Source: Gemmatimonadota bacterium (lineage in GTDB: Bacteria; Gemmatimonadota; Gemmatimonadetes; Longimicrobiales; RSA9). Taken from it: a stretch of 55,396 nucleotides of DNA. The DNA lies in the NCBI GenBank assembly GCA_017881445.1, contig JADGQX010000004.1, positions 1 through 55,396 of the forward strand, read 5' to 3'. Below are positions 9,854-20,668 of the stretch, in pieces (position 1 is the first letter of the stretch; the number at the start of each line of letters is the position of its first letter). A program made the translations under genes and the position numbers. The notes below the pieces were generated by a model that did no database searches, was not told the DNA's origin, and saw only the letters and a list, made by a program, of their open reading frames with translations.

Positions 9854-10381
9854 ATGTCGAGGATCCGGGCTTTCGTGATCGTGGCGGCCGTCGCCGCCGT
9901 TGCGCTTCCCTTGAGCGTGCGGGCGCAGGACAACGCGCCTACCGCGGACCAGTTGCAGGCCCGCGCCCAGGCACTGTACCCCAGCCCGGATCTGTACCCG
10001 GTGGCGGCCAGGCTCTTCCAGCGGTCGGCGGCAATGCGCGCGCCGGGTGATCCACGGGCGGTGGACGCGCTGGCCATGGCCGCCCGGCTGCTGACCTATT
10101 CCGGACAGTACGGCCGGGCTCGTGCCGCCATGGAGAGTGCGGCGGAGCGCGCACTGGCGGATGGGGACGTGGTGACGGCCGCGTATCGCTTCGCGGACGC
10201 CGCCTACATCGCCGGCAACTACGCCCACACCACCCGGGCCGAGGACCTGGTGGAGCGCGTGGTCTGGCTGGCTTCGGTTCCCGGGCTGAGCGCCGGGCAG
10301 CGCCAGGACATGCTCGAGCGCCTGGGACCCACGGCGCTTCCCAGCGCCATCTCCGGAGCGGGCCTGGCGTCGGTGAAGTGA
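9854..10381 (+). CDS. secreted hypothetical protein (TPR-like helices)
   Basis: Signal peptide MSRIRAFVIVAAVAAVALPLSVRAQ; helical Ala-rich body; end of ORF 8861..10381. Confidence 0.6.
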   Translation: MSRIRAFVIVAAVAAVALPLSVRAQDNAPTADQLQARAQALYPSPDLYPVAARLFQRSAAMRAPGDPRAVDALAMAARLLTYSGQYGRARAAMESAAERALADGDVVTAAYRFADAAYIAGNYAHTTRAEDLVERVVWLASVPGLSAGQRQDMLERLGPTALPSAISGAGLASVK

Positions 10382-10392
10382 CCGAAACGGAT

Positions 10393-10421
10393 CCGGCGGG
10401 CGGGCGCCGCCCGCCCGCCGG
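10393..10421. terminator. perfect 13-bp stem hairpin
   Basis: CCGGCGGGCGGGC-GCC-GCCCGCCCGCCGG between convergent gene ends. Confidence 0.6.
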
Positions 10422-10438
10422 GTCCGACGACGCAGAAC

Positions 10439-10468
10439 GGCGCCCGGAGCGGTTTCGCTCCGGGCGCC
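10439..10468. terminator. perfect 13-bp stem hairpin
   Basis: GGCGCCCGGAGCG-GTTT-CGCTCCGGGCGCC between convergent gene ends. Confidence 0.7.
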
Positions 10469-10503
10469 GTGCGCTTCGGGCAGGTCCTCGGGGAGCGGCG
10501 GGC

Positions 10504-13779
<3,276 letters not shown>

Positions 13780-13781
13780 GG

Positions 13782-14936
13782 TCAGCGCCCCGCCGGAGCG
13801 GGCGAGCCCGCCTTGGCCGTGGGGGCGGTGCGCTCGGTAGGACTCACGCCGCCCGCCGCCGCCATGCGCACGGTCGCGCCGTCGGCGAGGTCACCCGGTG
13901 CCGCGACCACCGTCTCGCCCACGGTCACGCCAGAGAGGATCTCCACCGCGCCCCGGGCCTCGTCACGCTCGCCCACCTTCACCTGCTGCTTCACCGCCTT
14001 GCCGCCGCGCACCGCCCAGACGTACGTGTCCTGGCCCGCACCCCGCAGCGAGGCGATGGGAACCACCACGCCCTCCCGGCTCGCACCCGTCAGGATCCGC
14101 CCCGTGGCGTACAGCCCGCCCACGATCGCGCGGTCCGTGTTCGGCAGCCGGACGTAGACGCCCACCTGTCGCGTGGACGCGTCCGCCGTGGGCTCGACCC
14201 GCGCCACGTTGCCGCGGAAGGTCCGACCGGGGTACGCGTCCAGCGTGAACTCGACGCGCATGCCCGCGCGGACCTTGACCGCGTCCTCCGCCGGGATCTC
14301 GCCCTCGAGCTCGAGCTGGCGCGCGTCCACGACCGTGAAGAGCACGGCGCCGGGGTTGACCGCCTCCCCTTCGTTGGCCTTGCGCTCGCTCACGTCGCCG
14401 TCGAAGGGCGCGGAAACGTTCGCGCGCCGCGCCGCCTCGCCCGCCGCCGCCTCGCCCGCACGGGCGGCCGCCAGCTGCGCCAGGGACGACTCGTAGCCCG
14501 CCTGCGCTGCCTGCAGGTCGAAGTCGGAGACGGCACCGGCCGCGTGCAGCTTCTTCGACGACTCGAGCTGCCGCAGCGCGAGGGCAACGCCGGCCTGCGC
14601 GGCGGCCACGGCGGCTTTCGCGCCCACGGCCTGGCTGCGCACGCCCTCCGCCTGCAGCGCCGCCATGAGCTGCCCCGCCGAGACCCGGCTGCCGCGATCC
14701 ACCCGGAGGCCCGTGAGCACGCCTGGCACCTGCGCCCGCACCTCGGCCACCTTGTAGGGCGCCAGCGTGCCGGTCACCACCACCGCCTCGCCGATGCTCT
14801 CGCGCGCGGCCGTGGCGAGGTCGGCCTGCGCGAGCACGACCACGGTGGCGGCGTCGCCCGCGTTCTTCTTTCCGCCGCACGCGGCCATGGCCAGCGCCAG
14901 CGCGAGCAACCCGAATGTCCTGCCATGCCTGTTCAT
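13782..14936 (-). CDS. efflux RND transporter periplasmic adaptor subunit (lipoprotein)
   Basis: MNRHGRTFGLLALALAMAACGGKK lipobox; VTGTLAPYKVAEVRAQVPGVLTGLRVDRGSRVSAGQLM; VFTVVDARQLELEGEI. Confidence 0.9.
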   Translation of the reverse strand: MNRHGRTFGLLALALAMAACGGKKNAGDAATVVVLAQADLATAARESIGEAVVVTGTLAPYKVAEVRAQVPGVLTGLRVDRGSRVSAGQLMAALQAEGVRSQAVGAKAAVAAAQAGVALALRQLESSKKLHAAGAVSDFDLQAAQAGYESSLAQLAAARAGEAAAGEAARRANVSAPFDGDVSERKANEGEAVNPGAVLFTVVDARQLELEGEIPAEDAVKVRAGMRVEFTLDAYPGRTFRGNVARVEPTADASTRQVGVYVRLPNTDRAIVGGLYATGRILTGASREGVVVPIASLRGAGQDTYVWAVRGGKAVKQQVKVGERDEARGAVEILSGVTVGETVVAAPGDLADGATVRMAAAGGVSPTERTAPTAKAGSPAPAGR

Positions 14937-15004
14937 ATCGTTCGCCCCGAATCCTGGGGTACGTTGTGCCGTCCGTGATGTCGTCGCCCGTGCCGCCATG
15001 TCGG

Positions 15005-16525
15005 TCACGGCAGCGTGGTGGCGTCCGGCGGTAGCCCGAGGGCCCGCTCCGCTCGCGCCAGCGCCGCGTAGGCGTCGTGATAGGCCTGGACTTCGTTGAT
15101 GCGCGCCTGCTGCAGCGCCAGCCGCGCCGACGAGACGTCCAGCTGCGTCGCGAGTCCTTCGGCGTAGCGCAGCTCCGTCAGGTCGTAGACCTTCTGCGCC
15201 TGGGCGGCGGTGCGCGTGGCCGCGTCCACCAGCGCCTTGCCCCGCTCGAAGTCGCCCCACGCCTGCTGGTACTGGATGCGCACGCCGTCCCGCAGCTGCT
15301 CCTGCTGTACCTCCGCCTGCTTCAGCTGCGCGTGGGCCGCATCCAGGTCGGCCGTGCGGCGCAGCCCCTGGAACAGCGGCCACTGGACCGCGAAGGCCAG
15401 GTTCCAGTCGTCCTGCCACTCGTTGTTCGAGGGGAAGCGGATCGTGCTGGGATACGCCTGGCGGTTCATGGTGCCGCTGAAGGCCACGGTGGGCAGGAAG
15501 GCCGCCCGCGCGATGGTCACCTGCGCCTTGCGGATGTCGATCGACTTGCCCGCCGCCCGCATGGCGCCGCGCTGATCGAGCTGCGGCAGCGCTTCCTGGG
15601 CCGTGGGCAGCTGCAGGGCGACGACGGGCGTCCCGGCCTTCGTCCTGGACGTCAGCTCCGTCGTCAGCCGCAGCTCCGACTCCGCGGGAAGCCGCAGGAG
15701 GCGCTTCAGGTTGAGCTGCGCCAGCTCCCGGCCGCTGCGCACCTGCTGCAGCTGCGGCAGCAGGTTCGACAGGTCCACGGCCGCCCGCAGCGTGTCCAGC
15801 TCGGACGCGCGCCCCGCCTCGAAGCGCAGCTTCACCTGCTTCAGGTGCTCTCCGGCCAGCTCCACGCTCTGCTCCACGATGGCCACGCTGCGATCCGCCA
15901 GCTGCGCGTCGTAGTAGCCCGTCTTCACCTGCAGGGCCACCTCCGAGCGGGTCTCGTCCAGGGAGAAGCGCGCGGCGTCCGCGGCATCACCCGCGATATT
16001 GATCCCCGCCTTCACCCGGCCGCCGGTGTAGATCGGCTGGGTCACGCTCAGCCCCGCGATCCAGGTGTTGGCCCGACCGAAAGGCATCTGGCTGAACAGG
16101 CCCACCAGCGACCCGAGCGCCGCATCCGGTGTCTTGTCCTCCAGGTACTTCACCCGCTGATCGAGCGGCAGACTGGAGTTCGGGTCGAACTTCATGCTGT
16201 CCGGCAGCGTGAAGCCGACGTTCTGGAACACCGACCTCAGTGCGCGCGAATACGCCAGCTGCGTGTTGAACTGCGGCATCGCGTTCGACCAGGCCGAGCG
16301 CGACTGCGCCTCCGCGTAGTCCAGCTGCGACCGGGCGTTGCGCACGTCCGCGTTCTCCTCCAGCGCCCGCCCCAGCGCGTCCGTCAGGCTCAGATCGATT
16401 CGCGCCGGCGCCGGCGCCGACGCCGCGGGAGCGGGCCGCGTCGCGCCCCCGCTCTGCGCACGACTCGCCCCCGGCGTCAGCGCAGCCAGCGCCGCAACCG
16501 CCACGCATAGCTTCAGACCGCTCAT
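15005..16525 (-). CDS. TolC family outer membrane efflux protein
   Basis: Signal peptide; ENADVRNARSQLDYAEAQSRSAWSNAMPQFNTQLAYS; VKTGYYDAQLADRSV. Confidence 0.9.
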   Translation of the reverse strand: MSGLKLCVAVAALAALTPGASRAQSGGATRPAPAASAPAPARIDLSLTDALGRALEENADVRNARSQLDYAEAQSRSAWSNAMPQFNTQLAYSRALRSVFQNVGFTLPDSMKFDPNSSLPLDQRVKYLEDKTPDAALGSLVGLFSQMPFGRANTWIAGLSVTQPIYTGGRVKAGINIAGDAADAARFSLDETRSEVALQVKTGYYDAQLADRSVAIVEQSVELAGEHLKQVKLRFEAGRASELDTLRAAVDLSNLLPQLQQVRSGRELAQLNLKRLLRLPAESELRLTTELTSRTKAGTPVVALQLPTAQEALPQLDQRGAMRAAGKSIDIRKAQVTIARAAFLPTVAFSGTMNRQAYPSTIRFPSNNEWQDDWNLAFAVQWPLFQGLRRTADLDAAHAQLKQAEVQQEQLRDGVRIQYQQAWGDFERGKALVDAATRTAAQAQKVYDLTELRYAEGLATQLDVSSARLALQQARINEVQAYHDAYAALARAERALGLPPDATTLP

Positions 16526-17056
16526 CTATCCCTCTCCCCGGGTGCCCGCAGCCACCAGCCCGTCACCCGCGCAATGCCGCGAGTGGTCCCGGATCCAGCG
16601 CTCGCCCGCACCCTCGACCTCGTCCAGCAGGTGATCGTAGAATTCCGCCAGCGTCTCCAGCCGGCAACGCACCGCCGGCTCCTTGCCCACGCCTTCCCCC
16701 AGCGCCCTCACCAGCAGCTGGTGGATGCCCCTCAGCCCCACCAGCCACTGCTGCAGCATGCGCGTGTGCAGGTTCGCCGGGATCCGGTAGAAGCCCCGGC
16801 GGTCCCCCGCGTGCGCCACTCGCTCGATCCTATCGCCCCGCTCCAGCATGCGTGTGTACGTGCTCACGCTCGCCTTGCTCACGTGCAGCACGCTCGCGAG
16901 CTCATCCAGCGAGCAGGCCTCCGACGAAACCAGCAGGTACGCCACGATGCGGCCCGCCGTCCGCGGCAGACCCTCCGCGTCGAAACGGGAGCCGACCTGT
17001 TCCACCCAGTGCTGTGTGGGCTCGTCCATGGGCACGTGTCCGGACTGCTGATTCAT
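16526..17056 (-). CDS. GbsR/MarR family transcriptional regulator
   Basis: GLPRTAGRIVAYLLVSSEACSLDELASVLHVSKASVSTYTRMLERGDRIERV winged-helix motif; adjacent to tolC start. Confidence 0.85.
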   Translation of the reverse strand: MNQQSGHVPMDEPTQHWVEQVGSRFDAEGLPRTAGRIVAYLLVSSEACSLDELASVLHVSKASVSTYTRMLERGDRIERVAHAGDRRGFYRIPANLHTRMLQQWLVGLRGIHQLLVRALGEGVGKEPAVRCRLETLAEFYDHLLDEVEGAGERWIRDHSRHCAGDGLVAAGTRGEG

Positions 17057-17083
17057 GAGGCTAAGGATACGTCGTTTGGATTG

Positions 17084-17099
17084 TTCAGAATATTCTGAA
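17084..17099. promoter_or_regulatory. 16-bp perfect palindrome, candidate GbsR/MarR operator
   Basis: TTCAGAATATTCTGAA, 28 bp upstream of regulator start codon; AT-rich island in GC-rich DNA. Confidence 0.55.
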
Positions 17100-17140
17100 A
17101 GTTCCGGACGACGTGTGGTGGAACGGACTACGCTGGCTCC

Positions 17141-17210
17141 GTCGCCATACTCCGGCCACCGTACTCCGGCCACCGTATTCCGGCGACCGAGATCCGGGCA
17201 CCGAACTCCA
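17141..17210. repeat. Array A: five degenerate 14-bp units (consensus GCCACCGTACTCCG)
   Basis: gtcgccatactccg/gccaccgtactccg/gccaccgtattccg/gcgaccgagatccg/ggcaccgaactcca. Confidence 0.85.
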
Positions 17211-17289
17211 ATGGGTTAGGGGGGTGCGGAAAAACCGTGTGTCACGAGTGATCTCTTCTTCCGTGAGCGTTTCTTTGACGTCTGCGAGC

Positions 17290-18167
17290 GCCGGGGACGG
17301 GCTCCAGAGACGCGGCGCCTTCACCTCCAGCTCCTGCACGACGTCCCGGTCCGTGCCGGCCGGCAGGGTCACGAGCGCCGAGGTGGCCCGGGCCGCGACG
17401 GTGCCGTCGGCGGCGAGCAGCGTGGCGCGCAGGCGGAAAGTGCGGGGTGCGGGAAGCTCGTTGCGCACGTGCACCTTCGCCCGCACCGTCGCCGACTCGC
17501 GCGAGACCTGCGGGTAGGTCACGAACACGCCGCCGCTCGCGGGCCGGTCCGCGAGAATGGGATCGGTGATGTGCAGAGGGCTGGTGCGTACGAGGTACAC
17601 CGGCCGGTACAGTCCGCCGTACGTGTTGAAGTCGAGCTGGGCCAGCGGCTTGGGGCCGGTGATCGGGTTGTCGCGGTTGTCCAGCCGCACGGCGAGCACG
17701 TGCCCGCTCCCCGTGGCGACGCCCTGGCTTATGTCCAGCACGAAGGGGAGGTAGCCGCCCATGTGGCCGCCGACGCGCCGGCCGTCCAGCCAGACGTCGG
17801 CCACGTTCATGGCGCCCTCGAAGCGCAGCAGCACCTTCCCGCCGGCGGCGGCGGGTTCCAGGCGCAGGGTGCGGCGGTACCAGCAGATGCCCTGCCACTG
17901 GGCGTCGGGCGAGCCGACCGCGCCCGTGACCAGCGCCTCGATGCGGGCGGTGTGGGGCAGGGAGACCGGCTCCCAAAGCCGATCATCGAAGTCGGCGCGC
18001 TCGGCGCCGGTCGCGTCCTGGCGCAGGAAGCGCCAGCCCGTGTCCAGGCGCTCGACGGTCCGCCCGGCTGCCGGGGCGTCGGAGGCCGCCAGCCAATCGG
18101 CGGAGCCGAGCACCGCCGTCGCGGCGCCCGCGCCCAGCACGCCCCCGACGAACTCGCGCCGCTTTAT
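17290..18167 (-). pseudogene. truncated GH2 (beta-galactosidase-type) with only jelly-roll/Ig-like N-terminal part; apparent ATG to ATA start loss
   Basis: KRREFVGGVLGAGAATAVLG Tat-like leader; LDTGWRFLRQD...LPHTARIE...GICWYRRTLRL...LRFEGAMNVADVWLDGRRVGGHMGGYLPFVLDI...; homology stops at RLWSPSP and ORF runs on into array A to 17085. Confidence 0.7.
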
Positions 18168-20644
18168 TTCGCACCCCCGCGGCTCACGGACGGGATGGAC
18201 GGGGGCGCGACTCCCCTGGCCACGCGCAGCGTGGTGCTGGCGCTCCGCAGCCCAGCCGCGGCGGCCGTCACGCGCAACATGCCCGGCCGGTCGGCGCGCA
18301 GGATGGCCAGCCCGCGGCCGTTGAAGGCCCGCCGGTGGTCGGCGCGATACGGGTCGTGGTCCACGAGGCTGGCGTTGTCCAGCGCCAGCAGGAAGCCGCC
18401 CTCGACGGTGAAGGCGACGACGTCGCCCGCCGTGGGCACCACGACGCCGGCGGAGTCCACGATCTCGAAGGTGACGTTGGCCACGTCGCCCGGGGTGGTG
18501 CTGACGCTGTCGCGATCCGCGGCCAGGCGGATGGCGGCGGGCGGACCGGCCGTGCGCACCTCCGCCTCGCACGTGACCTTGCCGTCGCGCTTGCCCACGG
18601 CCCTGAGCACGCCGGGCTCATAGGGCACGTCCCAGCTCAGGTGCAGGTCCCGGGTGGTGGGGTTGACCTGCGGCCGGGCGTAGCTGTTCCACCCCCCCGA
18701 CGCGCCCTGCGCCGGGAACTCCACCCGCTTCTCCCCCAGCGACCGACCGTTCAGGAACAGCTCGACGGCGCCGCAGCTGGTGTAGGCCAGGACGGGAATG
18801 AGCTGGCCCTCGCGCCCCGCCCAGTTCCAGTGGGGGAAGAGGTGCAGCACGGGACGGTCGGTCCACTGGCTCTGGTAGAGGTAGTACGAGTCCTTGGGAC
18901 CGCCGGTGATGTCCACGGGGCCGGAGCCGGAGCCCTTGCCGGGCCAGCGGGTCTCGCCCAGGTAGTCGATGCCGGTCCACATGAAGTCGCCGGCGAAGTA
19001 GTCGTGGGTGGAGACCCACTGCCACAGGTGCTCCGCGCGGATCATCCCGGTGGTGTAATTGGGGCGGACCAGCTTCGGGTCGGGGCCGAGCGAGTAGGTG
19101 CCGCCGAAGGTGTTGAAGGCGGAGGCGCTCTCCGTGCCCACCATGCGCCAGTCGGGGTGGTCGTGGCGGTCCTGCTCGGCGAACGTCTCCCGCCGCTCGT
19201 GCCAGCGGTCCACGTAGTTGTAACCGACGACGTCCTCCGTACCCAGGAAGGCGTCGGTCGCCCGGCCGTCGTCGGCCGCGATGTGGTCGTTCCCGGTGGT
19301 CACCGGGCGCGTCGGGTCCTCCCGGTGGAAGTTGTCCACCAGCCGCTTCAGCACCGTGTCCCCTCGGGGCGCGGCCTGCTCGCCGATCTCGTTGCCGGCG
19401 CTCCAGAGCACGATGGAGGGATGGTTCCGGTCGCGGTGGATGAAGTCGGTGAGGTCCCGCTCGGACCATTCGGCGAAGTAGTTGTGGTAGCCCGCGGGGA
19501 CCTTGCCGAAGGTCCACTCGTCGAAGGCCTCCGCCATGACCAGCAAGCCCATGCGGTCGCAGAGGTCCAGGAATTCGGGGGCGGGTGGGTTGTGCGAGGT
19601 GCGGATGGCGTTGGCGCCCATGGCTTTCAGCACCTCGAGCCGCCGCTCCCAGACGCGCTCCGGCACCGCGGCGCCCACGGCGCCGCCGTCGTGGTGCAGG
19701 TTGACGCCGTTCAGCTTCACGCGCCGCCCGTTCAGCAGGAAGCCGCGGTCCTTGTCCCAGGCGATGCTGCGGATGCCGAAGTGGGTGGTGGTCGAGTCCA
19801 CGGCGCGCCCGCCGACGAGCAGGACGGTGCGCAGCCGGTACATTGTGGGCGACTCCACGGACCAGAGCCGGGGGGACGCGACCTGCAGCCGCTGTTCCAG
19901 CTCGGTGCCCGCCCCGGCCGGGGCCGCGAAGGGTGCCTCCGTGCGTGCCACCTCGCGGCCGGTGGCATCGATGACCGCCAGCCACAGCAAACCGTTGCCC
20001 GCCTCCGGGCGCCCGTTCTCGATGCGGGTGCGCACCAGCACCTCGGCGGCGGCACTGTCCGCGCGCGGCGTGGTCAGGTACGTGCCCCAGTGCGCCACGC
20101 GCAGCCGGTCGCTCAGGGTCAGCCACACGTGCCGGTAGATGCCGCTGCCCGAATACCAGCGCGAGTTCGGCTGCTTCGAGTTGTCCACCCTCACGGCGAC
20201 GACGTTCACCCCCGGCAGCAGGTAGGGCGTGACGTCGTAGGCGAAGCCGATGTAGCCAAACGGCCGGTGGCCCAGCAGGTGGCCGTTGAGCCAGACGTCG
20301 CTGTTCATGTAGACGCCGTCGAACTCCAGCTCGACGTGGCGGCCGCGGGCGCCGCCCGGCACCTGGAACGCCTTGCGGTACCAGCCAATGCCCGTGGGGA
20401 AGTAGCCCACCTGCCCGCCGCCCGGGGCGTCCTGCGAGGGCGTCCCTTCGATGCTCCAGTCGTGGGGCAGGTCGAGCACGCGCCACTTGCCGTCGTCGAA
20501 GGTGGGCCGGTCGGCGCCGGCGGGGTCGCCCAGCGTGAAACGCCAGCCCGGGTCCATGGACAGGCGCTGCCGCTGCGCGGAAGCGGGGCCGGCGGTCGCC
20601 AGCGCGGCCAGGGCGAGCAACGATACCATGACGAAGCGTCTCAT
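18164..20644 (-). CDS. glycoside hydrolase family 2 (beta-galactosidase-like), secreted
   Basis: Signal peptide; LPHDWSIEGTPSQDAPGGGQVGYFPTGIGWYRKAF; RTSHNPPAPEFLDLCDRMGLLVMAEAFDEW; SIVLWSAGNEIGEQ. Confidence 0.92.
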   Translation of the reverse strand: MRRFVMVSLLALAALATAGPASAQRQRLSMDPGWRFTLGDPAGADRPTFDDGKWRVLDLPHDWSIEGTPSQDAPGGGQVGYFPTGIGWYRKAFQVPGGARGRHVELEFDGVYMNSDVWLNGHLLGHRPFGYIGFAYDVTPYLLPGVNVVAVRVDNSKQPNSRWYSGSGIYRHVWLTLSDRLRVAHWGTYLTTPRADSAAAEVLVRTRIENGRPEAGNGLLWLAVIDATGREVARTEAPFAAPAGAGTELEQRLQVASPRLWSVESPTMYRLRTVLLVGGRAVDSTTTHFGIRSIAWDKDRGFLLNGRRVKLNGVNLHHDGGAVGAAVPERVWERRLEVLKAMGANAIRTSHNPPAPEFLDLCDRMGLLVMAEAFDEWTFGKVPAGYHNYFAEWSERDLTDFIHRDRNHPSIVLWSAGNEIGEQAAPRGDTVLKRLVDNFHREDPTRPVTTGNDHIAADDGRATDAFLGTEDVVGYNYVDRWHERRETFAEQDRHDHPDWRMVGTESASAFNTFGGTYSLGPDPKLVRPNYTTGMIRAEHLWQWVSTHDYFAGDFMWTGIDYLGETRWPGKGSGSGPVDITGGPKDSYYLYQSQWTDRPVLHLFPHWNWAGREGQLIPVLAYTSCGAVELFLNGRSLGEKRVEFPAQGASGGWNSYARPQVNPTTRDLHLSWDVPYEPGVLRAVGKRDGKVTCEAEVRTAGPPAAIRLAADRDSVSTTPGDVANVTFEIVDSAGVVVPTAGDVVAFTVEGGFLLALDNASLVDHDPYRADHRRAFNGRGLAILRADRPGMLRVTAAAAGLRSASTTLRVARGVAPPSIPSVSRGGAK

Positions 20645-20668
20645 GCGGAATCCTGGCGTGTTCGTGGA

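Noticed and set aside
8861-10381. 506-aa ORF as a single gene
   Set aside because: Only the part from ATG 9854 (with signal peptide) is credible; the 5' part is an out-of-frame shadow of the class V aminotransferase.
17141-17210. CRISPR array
   Set aside because: Period is 14 bp with no spacers; direct tandem repeat rather than repeat-spacer architecture. Same applies to arrays at 28291 and 28865.
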